DNA from: AP-15 sp963738185
Lineage (GTDB): Bacteria > Pseudomonadota > Alphaproteobacteria > ATCC43930 > CGMCC-115725
Direction: 5' to 3'
NCBI GenBank assembly: GCA_963738185.1
Contig: CAVTVA010000001.1
Coordinates: forward strand, 1 to 64,000
Length of the DNA stretch: 64,000 nucleotides
Position 1 is the stretch's first letter. Every line of letters begins with the position of its first letter. Both the position numbers and the translations under genes were made by a program. The notes beneath the pieces were generated by a model. The model ran no database searches and was not told where the DNA came from. It saw only the letters and a program-made list of their open reading frames with translations. Below, one piece after another: positions 53,540 to 62,907 of the stretch.

Positions 53540-53649
53540 CGATGCACCTCTCATCGCCATGCCCGCGGGTCATTCCCGGCTTCACTCAGAAAATAGACAC
53601 CCCGCGGCCGATTGGCAAACCGTTCGCAGGTGCGAGATGAGCGCGCTTG

Positions 53650-55054
53650 TCAAGCCCGCTGGGCGGCGTCGGCGATACGGCCCAAGGTCTCGTCCCGACC
53701 CAGCACTTCCATGACCTCGAAAATGCCCGGCGAGGCGGTGGAGCCGGTCAAGGCAGCGCGCAGCGGCTGAGCGACCGCGCCGAGCTTTGCCTGGTTCGCG
53801 TCGGCGAACTCGCGCACGCACCGTTCGAGAGCATCGGGTCTCCACTCGCTGCGACTGAGAATGGGGGATAGATCGGCCAAGCAGCGCGCGCGCTTCCGGG
53901 CTCAGCAATTTTACCGCTTTGGCGTCGGGGACGATCGGGCGCGAGGCGACGAGGAAGCCGGCATTGGCGGCAAGCTCGGCCAGGGTCTTCGGGCGCAGCT
54001 TCAATTCCGGCATCGCACGCAACAGGCGATCGCAGCGAACGTCTGACAGCTTTTGGCTGAGCGTCCGCTCCAACCACTCGGCCACGAGTGCAACCAGCCG
54101 CTCATTGTCGGCGGCGCGGATGTAGTGCCCGTTCAGATTGTCGAGCTTGGCGAAATCGAAGCGGGCGGGGGCGCGCCCGACCGCATCGAGATCGAACCAT
54201 TGGATCGCCTCCTCGGTCGAGATGATCTCGTCGTCGCCATGGCTCCAACCCAGGCGCAGCAGGTAATTGCGCAGCGTCTCGGGCAGGTAGCCCTGGTCGC
54301 GATAGGCCTCGACGCCGAGCGCGCCATGGCGCTTCGACAGTTTGGCGCCATCGGGGCCGTGGATCAGCGGCAGATGGGCGAATTCCGGGACCGGCCAGTC
54401 GAGCGCCCGATAGATCTGGGTCTGGCGAAAAGCGTTGTTCAGGTGATCGTCGCCGCGGATCACGTGGGTGACGCCCATGTCATGATCATCGACCACGACG
54501 GAGAAGTTGTAGGTCGGCGTGCCGTCGGCGCGCAGGATGATCAGATCGTCGAGCTCGGCATTGGCGACCGTGACCTCGCCCTGCACGCGGTCATGGATCG
54601 TCGTGGCGCCCTGCTGCGGCGCCTTGAGGCGGATCACCGGCGGCACGCCCGGCGGGGCCTCGGCCGGGTCGCGATCGCGCCAAGTGCCGTCATAACGAAT
54701 AGAGCGCTTTTCGGCGCGCGCCTTCTCACGCATCGCTTCGAGCTCGGCGGGCGTGCACCAGCAGGAATAGGCGCGGCCGGCGGCCAGCAATTGCCGCGCC
54801 ACCTCGGCATGACGCTCGGCGCGGGCCGATTGGTAGACAATGTCGCCATCCCATTGGAGGCCGAGCCATGCGAGCCCGTCGATGATTGCCTTGACCGCCT
54901 CGGGGGTCGAGCGCATCCGGTCGGTGTCCTCGATGCGCAACCGGAAAATGCCGCCATGATGGCGGGCAAAGAGCCAGTTGAACAAGGCAGTGCGGGCGCC
55001 GCCGATATGCAGAAACCCGGTCGGCGACGGTGCGAAGCGGACGGTCGGGGTCAT
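53650..55054 (-). CDS. gltX: Glutamate-tRNA ligase, frameshifted near the 3' end
   Basis: A class I aminoacyl-tRNA synthetase of about 468 residues. VRFAPSPTGFLHIGGARTAL holds the HIGH box and DGAKLSKRHGALGVEAY the KMSKS-type box. The frame breaks near 53877: LLSPEARALL continues correctly as ADLSPILSRSEWRPDALE only if one base of GGCC is removed. The C-terminal anticodon-binding part then runs to GRIADAAQRA at 53650. Because glutamyl-tRNA synthetase is normally essential, an assembly indel is the best explanation unless another copy exists. Confidence 0.9.
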
Positions 55055-55226
55055 TCCCGCAGGATGGGGAGCGCCGAGCGAGATATCAACGCTTGGGAAA
55101 TGCCGCAGACAGAACAACTTCGTAGGGCCGGTCGTTCCGGGATATCAGACCCGGCGGCGGCGCCGGCCAGCCGCCCTCGCCTGATCGTTTCATGCTACAC
55201 TGAGGCGTTCAGAGGGAGTTCCAGGA

Positions 55227-55688
55227 ATGAGTGACGCCAAGCTCGCGCCAAACCTTCCGGGTTGGATGGTGGACCATGCGAACCGTTACCTCTCCAGCGG
55301 CGGCGCCGACGGGCATATGTATAAGCCGACCCAGCCGGGCCGGCCGGACGTGACCGTGCCCTCGCTGCTGCTGACCACGGTCGGCCGCAAGTCTGGGGAG
55401 AAGTTCATCTTCCCGCTTTATTATGGGGAAACCGGCGGCAGCTATTTCGTGATCGCCTCGAAGGGCGGGGCGCCGCAACACCCCGGCTGGTACCGTAACC
55501 TGCTCGCCAACCCCAAGGTCGAAGTGCAGGTCGGCACCGCGAAAATGCCGGCGCAGGCCCGGACCGCCACCGGCGAGGAACGCGCGCGCCTCTGGCAAAA
55601 AGCGCTGGAGTTCTGGCCGCCTTACGCCGACTACCAGAAGAAGACCGAGCGCGAAATCCCGGTCGTCGTGCTCGACCCCATCCGCTAA
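55227..55688 (+). CDS. Deazaflavin (F420)-dependent nitroreductase-family protein
   Basis: A 153-residue split-barrel protein of the DUF385/Ddn group: VPSLLLTTVGRKSGEKFIFP, SYFVIASKGGAPQHPGWYRN and LLANPKVEVQVGTAKMPAQA are strong markers. Members use F420 or related flavins to reduce diverse substrates. Most are actinobacterial, so an alphaproteobacterial copy suggests F420 use or acquisition. GGGAG precedes the ATG. Confidence 0.87.
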   Translation: MSDAKLAPNLPGWMVDHANRYLSSGGADGHMYKPTQPGRPDVTVPSLLLTTVGRKSGEKFIFPLYYGETGGSYFVIASKGGAPQHPGWYRNLLANPKVEVQVGTAKMPAQARTATGEERARLWQKALEFWPPYADYQKKTEREIPVVVLDPIR

Positions 55689-55814
55689 GCAGGATCAAAG
55701 AGGCGAGGGGCGAGGGAGCGGGCGCGACTGCGCGCGGAACGCGTTCGGGTTGTCTGCTGTTGGCGTCGGGTGGCAGCGCTCTGCCGCTTCTTTGTGTCGT
55801 TTACGGAGAGAACG

Positions 55815-56204
55815 ATGCCAACCAGGCTCAAGGTTTTTGCGATCGCCGCCGCGCTGGCGGCGGGCACATCGGGCGCGGCGATGGCGCAGTCCTGTCCGCC
55901 GGGCTATGCGCTTTATGGCAACACCTGCCAGCCGGCCCCGGCGCCTGCGTATCCGGCGGCTCCGGCGCCCGCGTATCCGTCGGGTCCATTGTCCGGTGCG
56001 GCAGCCGGGGGAGCGGCCGGATCCGCAAGCGGCGCTGCGGCCGCCGGCCCGGTTGGGGCAATTGTCGGCGGGGCAATCGGCACCGCGACCGGTGCGGTTG
56101 CCGGCACCGCCAACGCGGTCACAGGAGCCGTGACCCCGCCGGCCTGCGGCGCTGGGTATACATACTATAATGGCGGCTGCTATCCGGGCTATCCGGCCCG
56201 CTAG
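55815..56204 (+). CDS. Secreted Gly/Ala/Pro-rich small protein
   Basis: A 129-residue exported protein. The signal peptide KVFAIAAALAAGTSGAAMAQ is followed by SCPPGYALYGNTCQPAPAPA, a PAPAYP repeat, a long Gly/Ala-rich hydrophobic stretch (GAIVGGAIGTATGAVAGTAN) and a C-terminal GYTYYNGGCYPGYPAR. Paired Cys-Gly-Tyr motifs at both ends suggest an envelope-associated protein with a glycine-zipper-like centre. CGGAGAG precedes the ATG at 55815. No function is assigned. Confidence 0.68.
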   Translation: MPTRLKVFAIAAALAAGTSGAAMAQSCPPGYALYGNTCQPAPAPAYPAAPAPAYPSGPLSGAAAGGAAGSASGAAAAGPVGAIVGGAIGTATGAVAGTANAVTGAVTPPACGAGYTYYNGGCYPGYPAR

Positions 56205-56524
56205 CCGGCAAGGCCTGAGGGTGCGCGGCGCCCCACGCTGGCCGTCGCGCGGGCAGGGCCGATGGAGTGGTGCGCAACGCGCTGCCGGTTTGGCTTAGCG
56301 CCACCGGCGGCTGTGCCCGTCCCCCTTGCCCACTCGGCTAGTACTGTCAGGCCCGGAAGGCGAGTGCGATCTGCTCGGCGGTAAGGCCGCAGCGCGGGCC
56401 GTGGCTGGTGGCCGGGCACTCGTGACCCCATGCAGCGACGATACCCGCCGTCGCATCTGCTCGATGCAGCGGCGTCAAACCTGATACGCTCGCGCCGAGG
56501 TGCAGCATGTCAAGGGAGACGCTG
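56205..56524. other. Intergenic, no gene recognised
   Basis: About 320 bases. A reverse frame ending near 56347 contains HECPATSHGPRCGLTAEQIA but has no recognisable start or family; it may be a decayed gene tail or chance. I see no RNA gene. Confidence 0.35.
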
Positions 56525-57409
56525 ATGCGAGTCTCGCTCGGCGGCGTGTGCGCAGCCATCGCCTTCTGCGCGGCTCTGCGCATGGCCGCGCCGGCCGCCG
56601 CGCAAGGATTGGCGTGGCTCGGCGGCGACACCGTGCAGGTCGCGGCACATCGTATGGATCTGAAATTGACGCTCCCGGAGCCGAGCAGCGAACCGTTGAT
56701 CGGCTATTTGGCGCGGGCAGACGGGTCGGGCCGCCATCCGGCCGTGGTCATTCTGCACGGCTGCAACGGCTTCGGAACGCTTTACCCGGTGATCGCCGAT
56801 GTGCTGAAATCCTACGGCTATGTGGCGCTCGCGCTCGACAGCCTCGGCCAGAGGAACGCCTGTACCGGCGGCGGCCTCGGTTCGGTGGCGGAGGTGTTCG
56901 ACGCCTACGCCGCGCTTGGCTGGCTGTCGCGGCAGAATTTTATCGACGCCAACCGCGTCGCGTTGCTCGGCTTCTCGATGGGCGGTATCGCCACCCTCGA
57001 CGGTGTAGAAGCAGGGCCGGGAGCGATCGAAAAAGCCGAGCCGCGGCATTTCCGGGCGGCCATCGCGTATTATCCCTGCACCCGGTATCGGGCGGGGGTG
57101 ATGACCGTGCCGACCCTGATCCTGGTCGGCGACAAGGACGACTGGACCCCCGCCTCCTATTGCCGGGACATGATGGCGCGCCGGGACGGGAAGGGCGCTC
57201 CGGTCAAGCTGGTCGTCTATCCGGGTGCCACGCACGCGTTCAACTTTCCGGGCCCGACGCGAGAATATCTCGGCCACCACTTGGCCTACGATCCGCAGGC
57301 CACGGCCGATGCGTGGCGGCAGGTCCATGATTTCCTGCAAACGAACCTCGGCGAAGCGCGGCCGGCTACTAATAAGCAGCCCACCGGCTCGGCGGTGCAG
57401 AGCCACTGA
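56525..57409 (+). CDS. Secreted dienelactone hydrolase-family protein
   Basis: A 294-residue protein. The leader VSLGGVCAAIAFCAALRMAA suggests export. The hydrolase core has VVILHGCNGFGTLYPVIADV, the nucleophile region RVALLGFSMGGIATL (Ser in G-F-S-M-G), the acid near LILVGDKDDWTP and the His in PGATHAFNFPG. Substrates may be lactones or esters in the periplasm. AAGGGAG precedes the ATG at 56525, chosen over 56507. It ends just before the Gfo/Idh/MocA gene. Confidence 0.85.
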   Translation: MRVSLGGVCAAIAFCAALRMAAPAAAQGLAWLGGDTVQVAAHRMDLKLTLPEPSSEPLIGYLARADGSGRHPAVVILHGCNGFGTLYPVIADVLKSYGYVALALDSLGQRNACTGGGLGSVAEVFDAYAALGWLSRQNFIDANRVALLGFSMGGIATLDGVEAGPGAIEKAEPRHFRAAIAYYPCTRYRAGVMTVPTLILVGDKDDWTPASYCRDMMARRDGKGAPVKLVVYPGATHAFNFPGPTREYLGHHLAYDPQATADAWRQVHDFLQTNLGEARPATNKQPTGSAVQSH

Positions 57410-57433
57410 ACCCCGTGGCAGGAGGTGCGCATC

Positions 57434-58582
57434 GTGAGCACACGCACGATCGGAGTTGTCATCGAGGGCGCGACCGGACGGCTCGGCACGACGCAGCATC
57501 TGCGCTCGCTGATGGCGATCCGCGGCGAGGGCGGGTTGCCGCTCGGCAATGGCGACCGCCTCATCCCCGAGCCGGTATTGCTCGGCCGCAACCCGCAGAA
57601 ATTGGCGGCATTGGCGGCGGCGCAGGGCGGGCTCACATGGGGCACCGAGCGCGATGCGTGCCTCGCCGACCCGGATATCGCGATCTATTTCGACGCGACC
57701 GCGACCGGCGGGCGGCCTGGGCGCGCCGCCGCGGCCATTGAGGCCGGCAAGCACCTCTATCTCGAAAAGCCGGTCGCCGGGACCTTGGAGGAGGCGCTGG
57801 ACCTGGCGCGCCGCGCCGAGCGCGCCGGGCTCAAAAACGGCGTCGTGCAGGACAAATTGTTCCTGCCCGGCCTGCGCAAGCTGGCCAAGCTGTACCAGTC
57901 CGGCTTTTTTGGCCGGGTGCTGTCGGTCAGGCTGGATTTTGGCTGGTGGGTGTTCGACGGCGAGCTGTACCCGGCGCAGCGGCCGAGCTGGAACTATCGG
58001 CGGCCGGCGGGCGGCGGCCTCGTCCTCGATATGTTCGCGCATTGGCGCTACATCTTTGACCGGCTCCTGGGCGAGATCCGCTCGGTCTCGTGCCGCTGCA
58101 CAACTGCGGTCCCGACCCGCCGCGACGAGGGTGGGGAGCCGTACAAGGTCGATGTCGAGGATCAGGCCTTTGCCGTCTTCGATCTCGAGGGCGGGATTTT
58201 GGCGCAGGTCAGCTCGTCCTGGGCGAGCCGGGTCAAGCGCGACGATTTGCTGCAGATCCAAGTCGATGGCACGGCAGGCTCGGCGGTGTGCGGGCTGCAT
58301 CGCTGCTTCGTCCAGCCACTGGCGGCAACGCCAAAGCCGTTTTTCGATGCCGAGCGCCCGCAGACCATGGTGTTTGACGAGCAGTGGCAGGAGATGCCGG
58401 ACATCGAGCCGTTCCGCAGCAGCTATCGCGTCGGCTGGGAATTGTTTTTGCGCCATGTCGCCGAGGATGGGCCGTTTCCCTCGCCATTGATCGAAGGCGC
58501 CAAGGGCGTGCAGCTCGCCGAGGCCTGCTATCGGAGCGACCGCGAGCGGCACTGGATCGATTTGCCGCGCCTGACCCTCTGA
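57434..58582 (+). CDS. Gfo/Idh/MocA-family oxidoreductase
   Basis: A 382-residue NAD(P)-dependent dehydrogenase. IGVVIEGATGRLGTTQHLRS is an unusual variant of the dinucleotide fold (G-A-T-G-R-L-G), and IEAGKHLYLEKPVAGTLEEA holds the conserved E-K-P lysine motif. The C-terminal sheet domain runs to the end. Members oxidise sugars or related polyols. The GTG at 57434 has AGGAGG eight bases upstream. The adjacent hydrolase and LLM genes suggest a small catabolic operon. Confidence 0.85.
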   Translation: MSTRTIGVVIEGATGRLGTTQHLRSLMAIRGEGGLPLGNGDRLIPEPVLLGRNPQKLAALAAAQGGLTWGTERDACLADPDIAIYFDATATGGRPGRAAAAIEAGKHLYLEKPVAGTLEEALDLARRAERAGLKNGVVQDKLFLPGLRKLAKLYQSGFFGRVLSVRLDFGWWVFDGELYPAQRPSWNYRRPAGGGLVLDMFAHWRYIFDRLLGEIRSVSCRCTTAVPTRRDEGGEPYKVDVEDQAFAVFDLEGGILAQVSSSWASRVKRDDLLQIQVDGTAGSAVCGLHRCFVQPLAATPKPFFDAERPQTMVFDEQWQEMPDIEPFRSSYRVGWELFLRHVAEDGPFPSPLIEGAKGVQLAEACYRSDRERHWIDLPRLTL

Positions 58583-58664
58583 CAGGTTTCGGGCCCGGAG
58601 CAGACTGGACGCAGCGCCGTTCCCTGCTCACACTGTTGCGCGCGTGCGGATCGGAGTTTCGGCG

Positions 58665-59546
58665 ATGGAACTGGGAAAGCTCGGCGTCTGGGTGTCGATG
58701 GACCGGCTGACCGCGGCGGCGGCAGCGGCTTTCGCCAAGCGGGTCGAGGCCTTTGGGTATGGCGCGCTGTGGCTGCCCGAGAGCCGCGGGCGCAACGCGC
58801 TGGTCATGTCCTCCTGGCTCCTCGCCAACACGCAAAAGCTGATCGTCGCCACCGGCATCGCCAACATCTACGCGCGCGACCCAATGGCGATGGCCAATGG
58901 CCAGCGGGCGCTCGCCGAACAGTCGGGCGGGCGGTTTCTGCTCGGCGTCGGCGTCTCGCACCGGCCGATGGTCGAGGGGCTGCGCGGTCACGCCTACGGC
59001 AAGCCAGTGGCGACGATGCGGGCCTATCTGAAGGCGATGCGCGAGGCGCCATACCAGGCGGCGCCGCCCTCCGACACGCCGCCGACCGTCGTCGCGGCGC
59101 TGGGCCCGCGCATGATGAAATTGTCGGCAGAATTCGCCGACGGCGCGCACCCCTACAACACGACGGCCGAGCACACCGCCGAAGCGCGCGTGATCCTTGG
59201 CCCCGGCAAGTTGTTGTGCCCGGAGGCGTGGGTATTGCTCGAAACCAACCCGGCGGCGGCGCGGCGCGCGGCCCGCGAGGCCTTGTCGCACTATTTGCAG
59301 CTCGAAAACTACGTCAACGCCTGGCGCGGCCAGGGCTTTTCCGACGCCGACCTCGCCGGCGGCGGGTCTGATCGGTTTATTGACGCGATTGTCGCCTGGG
59401 GCGACGAGCACGCGATCCGCAACCGCATCCGCGAGCATTGGGAGGCCGGCGCCGACCATGTCTGCATCCAGCCGATCGGCCCGCAAGGCTCGCGGCAGAT
59501 CGACGAACGGGCGCTCGAGCTGTTGGCGCCGGCCCGGCGATCTTGA
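58665..59546 (+). CDS. LLM-class F420-dependent oxidoreductase (TIGR03620-like)
   Basis: A 293-residue luciferase-like TIM-barrel protein. LGKLGVWVSMDRLTAAAAAA, YGALWLPESRGRNALVMSSW and VATGIANIYARDPMAMANGQ match a family usually assigned F420 as cofactor. FLLGVGVSHRPMVEGLRGHA follows. Together with the deazaflavin-type protein at 55227 it hints at F420 use. The ATG at 58665 follows CGGAG. The substrate is unknown. Confidence 0.86.
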   Translation: MELGKLGVWVSMDRLTAAAAAAFAKRVEAFGYGALWLPESRGRNALVMSSWLLANTQKLIVATGIANIYARDPMAMANGQRALAEQSGGRFLLGVGVSHRPMVEGLRGHAYGKPVATMRAYLKAMREAPYQAAPPSDTPPTVVAALGPRMMKLSAEFADGAHPYNTTAEHTAEARVILGPGKLLCPEAWVLLETNPAAARRAAREALSHYLQLENYVNAWRGQGFSDADLAGGGSDRFIDAIVAWGDEHAIRNRIREHWEAGADHVCIQPIGPQGSRQIDERALELLAPARRS

Positions 59547-59640
59547 CGGCTTTCGGCACCCGCCCGACATTGGTCGGGCCGATCCCGGCAGGGAGGTGCG
59601 CTGGCGAGCGCGCCGTCACCGACAGTGAGGACGATTGGCC

Positions 59641-60033
59641 ATGTATTCGCAAACCACCCGATCGATCATCGTCTCGGTCAAGCCGTTCTACCTGGAGGAC
59701 CAATCCTCGCCGGCGGAAGACCATTATGTCTGGGCCTATCACGTGCGCATCGAGAACCGGGGCGAGGAGACGGTCCAGCTGCGCCGGCGGCACTGGAAGA
59801 TCACCGACAGCCGCGGCCAGATGCAGGAGGTGCGCGGGCCGGGCGTGGTCGGCGAGCAGCCGGTGCTCGGCCCCGGCGAAAGCTTCGAATACACCAGCGG
59901 CACGCCGCTGCCGACGCCGTCCGGGATCATGGTCGGCAGCTACGAGATGGAAACCCGCGGCGGCGAGAGCTTTTCGGTGCGCATCCCGGCCTTCTCGCTC
60001 GACAGCCCGCACCAGCCGGTCCGGCTCAACTGA
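59641..60033 (+). CDS. apaG: ApaG family protein
   Basis: A 130-residue fibronectin-III-like protein: VKPFYLEDQSSPAEDHYVWA, YHVRIENRGEETVQLRRRHW and QEVRGPGVVGEQPVLGPGES are the ApaG signature. It is linked to diadenosine polyphosphate and stress phenotypes in other bacteria; its biochemical role is unclear. GAGG precedes the ATG at 59641. It lies before folE. Confidence 0.94.
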   Translation: MYSQTTRSIIVSVKPFYLEDQSSPAEDHYVWAYHVRIENRGEETVQLRRRHWKITDSRGQMQEVRGPGVVGEQPVLGPGESFEYTSGTPLPTPSGIMVGSYEMETRGGESFSVRIPAFSLDSPHQPVRLN

Positions 60034-60107
60034 TCGCGGCGCTGCGCCGCGTCCGCGCGTGCGCAGCCGTTCGCACCCTCCTGAATAATAAAAGAAAGAC
60101 TGATTCG

Positions 60108-60767
60108 ATGTCGCAAGTTCTCGTCCCGTCCCGGTCTGCGCCCAAACCTCACACCCGCCAGCGGTCGCCGGCGCTGCGACCGAGCCGCGCCGAGGCCGAG
60201 GAGGCGGTGCGCACCCTGATCCGCTGGGCCGGCGACGACCCGGAGCGCGAGGGGCTGCTCGGCACTCCCGACCGGGTGGTGCGCGCCTATCGCGAGTTTT
60301 TCAGCGGCTATGACGACGACCCGGTGGCGCTGCTGCAGCGCACCTTCGAGGAGACCGACGGCTATGACGAGATCGTCGTGCTGAAGGACATCCGCTTCGA
60401 GTCGCATTGCGAGCATCACATCGCGGCGATCATCGGCAAGGTCCATGTCGCCTACCTGCCGAACAATCGCGTCGTCGGCATCTCGAAATTGGCGCGGCTC
60501 GTCGAGGTCTATGCCAAGCGGCTGCAGATCCAGGAAAAGATGACGGCGCAGATCGCCAACACCCTCGACGAGGTGTTGCAGCCAAAGGGCGTCGCCGTGG
60601 TCATCGAGGCGGCGCACCAATGCATGACCACCCGCGGCGTGCACAAGCCCGGCGTGACGATGGTGACAAGCCGCATGCTCGGCGCCTTTCGCAACGACCC
60701 AACCAGCCGGCGCGAGGTGCTGTCGATGATCGGCACGCCGGGCGGCCTCCAGCTCCCCAACGTCTGA
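60108..60767 (+). CDS. folE: GTP cyclohydrolase I
   Basis: A 219-residue FolE. The zinc site is FESHCEHHIAAIIGKVHVAY with a second Cys in AAHQCMTTRGVHKPG, and the active-site segment is GISKLARLVEVYAKRLQIQE. It commits GTP to folate (and queuosine or biopterin) synthesis. The N-terminal 30 residues are basic and variable. The argE gene follows 17 bases later. Confidence 0.96.
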   Translation: MSQVLVPSRSAPKPHTRQRSPALRPSRAEAEEAVRTLIRWAGDDPEREGLLGTPDRVVRAYREFFSGYDDDPVALLQRTFEETDGYDEIVVLKDIRFESHCEHHIAAIIGKVHVAYLPNNRVVGISKLARLVEVYAKRLQIQEKMTAQIANTLDEVLQPKGVAVVIEAAHQCMTTRGVHKPGVTMVTSRMLGAFRNDPTSRREVLSMIGTPGGLQLPNV

Positions 60768-60784
60768 GCCGCGCCGGCACGGAA

Positions 60785-61972
60785 ATGACCGAGGCGGCGG
60801 TCGCGATCCTCGAGCGGCTGGTCGGGTTCGACACGGTGTCGGCCAATTCCAACCTGGCGCTGGTCGAATGGGTCGCGGACTATCTCGACGGCCACGGTGT
60901 CGTCAGCCAATTGACCCGCAGCGGCGACGGCGCCAAGGCCAATTTGTTTGCGACGATCGGCGCCGCAGGCGGTTCGGGGATCGGCTCCGGCAAGCGCGGC
61001 GGAGTGATCCTGTCCGGTCACACCGATGTGGTGCCAGTCGAAGGGCAGGACTGGGCCAGCGACCCGTTCCGGCTCGAACTCCGCGGCGACCGCCTCTATG
61101 GGCGCGGCACCGCCGATATGAAGGGGTTTTTGGCGCTGTGCCTGGCTCTGGTGCCGCGGGCCGTGGCCCAGCCGCTCAAAATCCCGCTGCATCTGGCGCT
61201 GAGCTATGACGAGGAGGTCGGCTGCCTCGGCGTCCCGTCATTGATCAGCAGCCTGCCCGAAGGTATCGCGCGACCGCGCCTGGCGATCATCGGCGAGCCG
61301 ACCGGGATGCAGGTCGCCAACGCCCATAAGGGCATCCATTTCCTGCGCACCCGGGTCAGCGGGCACGAGGCGCATTCGAGCATGCCCGAGCGCGGCGTCA
61401 ACGCGATCTCGGCAGCGGCCGAGATCATCGCCGCGATCGGCCGGCTCGCCGCCCTGTGCCGCAACGGGGCCGGGGCCGACAGCCGGTTCGACCCGCCTTA
61501 TACGAGCTTCAACATCGGCCGGATCGCCGGCGGCACGGCGGTCAACATCATCGCGCGCGACTGCGCCTTCGACTGGGAGTTCCGCCCGGTCCCCGGCGCC
61601 GACGGTGCCGCCTTGCAGCGGCGGATCGAGGAGTTCGTCGCCGCCGACCTGCTGCCGCGGCTGCGCGCCGCGCATTCGGACGCCTCGGTCGCGACCGAGG
61701 CGGTGGCGGTGGTGCCGCCGCTGATCCCCGACCCGGCCTCGCCGGCCGAGGCGCTGGCCCGCGAGCTGACCGGCGCCAACGAGACGACAACGATCGCCTT
61801 TGCCACCGAGGCGGGCCTCTTCCAATCGGCCGGCATCCCGGCGGTGATCTGCGGCCCGGGCTCGATCGTGGTCGCTCACCAGCCAAACGAGTTCATCTCC
61901 CGCGACGAGCTCGCCGCCGGCACCGGCTTTCTCGACCGTCTGCTCGCCTGGGCGCAACGCGGCGAGGGTTAG
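60785..61972 (+). CDS. argE: Acetylornithine deacetylase
   Basis: A 395-residue M20 metallo-hydrolase. VILSGHTDVVPVEGQDWASD holds the first metal His-Asp, GRGTADMKGFLALCLAL the bridging Asp and SYDEEVGCLG the general base and ligand. A dimerisation domain lies between residues 180 and 290. It makes ornithine for arginine synthesis; desuccinylase activity (DapE-type) is the alternative, but GRGTADMKG fits ArgE better. It follows folE closely. Confidence 0.92.
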   Translation: MTEAAVAILERLVGFDTVSANSNLALVEWVADYLDGHGVVSQLTRSGDGAKANLFATIGAAGGSGIGSGKRGGVILSGHTDVVPVEGQDWASDPFRLELRGDRLYGRGTADMKGFLALCLALVPRAVAQPLKIPLHLALSYDEEVGCLGVPSLISSLPEGIARPRLAIIGEPTGMQVANAHKGIHFLRTRVSGHEAHSSMPERGVNAISAAAEIIAAIGRLAALCRNGAGADSRFDPPYTSFNIGRIAGGTAVNIIARDCAFDWEFRPVPGADGAALQRRIEEFVAADLLPRLRAAHSDASVATEAVAVVPPLIPDPASPAEALARELTGANETTTIAFATEAGLFQSAGIPAVICGPGSIVVAHQPNEFISRDELAAGTGFLDRLLAWAQRGEG

Positions 61973-62106
61973 CCGCCCGTTTCAGCCCGACATCGGTGCC
62001 TTGGCGCAACGCCGTCGAGGGCTTCCCGCTTGACTCACACATATCTGAGCGATTATGAGATAGATCAATAGCCGGTGGGTTATCGATCCCAGGCGCCGAA
62101 GGCTTA

Positions 62107-62430
62107 ATGCCAAACGCTGACGATGTGCTCTTCAGAACGCTCGCCGATCCGACCCGGCGGGCGATCCTCGAGCGGCTGTGCCGCGACGGAGAGCAGACAG
62201 TCGGGGCTCTGACGGCTCGGGCCGGGGTCTCGCAACCGGCCGTCTCAAAGCATCTCCGGGTCCTGAAGCAGGCGGGGCTGGTGCGCGGCCGCCACGAGGG
62301 TCGCCAGACGCACTATAGCGCGCAGCCCGGCGCCTTGGCCCCGCTGATCGACTGGACAAGCCAAATGGCCGGCTTCTGGCAAAGCCGGTTCGACCACCTC
62401 GAAGACCTACTCAAAAGGATGGACCAATGA
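62107..62430 (+). CDS. ArsR-family regulator
   Basis: A 107-residue winged-helix regulator: FRTLADPTRRAILERLCRDG, then SQPAVSKHLRVLKQAGLV and GRQTHYSAQPG. It lacks the CVC metal motif, so it is not a metal sensor of the classic type. This class is typically paired with an SRPBCC/AHSA1 gene, as here (ATGA overlap). A short inverted repeat (ATATCT/AGATAG) at 62040-62064 may be its operator. Confidence 0.9.
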   Translation: MPNADDVLFRTLADPTRRAILERLCRDGEQTVGALTARAGVSQPAVSKHLRVLKQAGLVRGRHEGRQTHYSAQPGALAPLIDWTSQMAGFWQSRFDHLEDLLKRMDQ

Positions 62431-62837
62431 GCAATACTGCGCCCGAAACGCTCTCCGTCGTGGTCGAACGCGAGATGCCTCATCCGCCGGAAAAGATCTG
62501 GCGCGCGCTCACGCAACCACACCTGATGGAGGAGTGGCTGATGAAGAACGATTTCAAGCCGGTGGTGGGCCACGGTTTCAATCTTCGCGCAGACTGGGGC
62601 GCTGTCGACTGTCAGGTCCTGGCACTCGAGCCGAACAAAACGCTCTCTTACACGTGGGCGGCCTACGGCCTCGAAAGCGTCGTCACTTGGACTCTCACCC
62701 CTACGAGCACAGGGACCCACCTGCGCATGGAGCAATCGGGCTTCAAGCCGGATCAGCCTCAGTACTACGAGGGCGCCAAGGGCGGGTGGCAGCGGTTCTT
62801 CGCAAACCTGGAGCAGGTCTTGGTGCGGTTAGATTGA
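62427..62837 (+). CDS. SRPBCC (AHSA1-like) domain protein
   Basis: A 136-residue START-like helix-grip protein: VVEREMPHPPEKIWRALTQP, HLMEEWLMKNDFKPVVGHGF and LSYTWAAYGLESVVTWTLTP are typical of the AHSA1 group. Such proteins bind small hydrophobic ligands or chaperones. The start overlaps the ArsR stop, so the two are coupled and probably form a ligand-responsive pair; the ligand is unknown. Confidence 0.9.
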   Translation: MSNTAPETLSVVVEREMPHPPEKIWRALTQPHLMEEWLMKNDFKPVVGHGFNLRADWGAVDCQVLALEPNKTLSYTWAAYGLESVVTWTLTPTSTGTHLRMEQSGFKPDQPQYYEGAKGGWQRFFANLEQVLVRLD

Positions 62838-62907
62838 AACGAGGCCAGAATTCGAAGCATCTAAATCCAATGAACCCATCGAAATGTATGGCCTTTAGAA
62901 CCTGTTC

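Noticed and set aside
56510..58552. 680-codon reverse open frame across the hydrolase and Gfo/Idh/MocA genes
   Set aside because: Antisense to two genes with clear motifs; the composition is typical of a GC-rich shadow frame.
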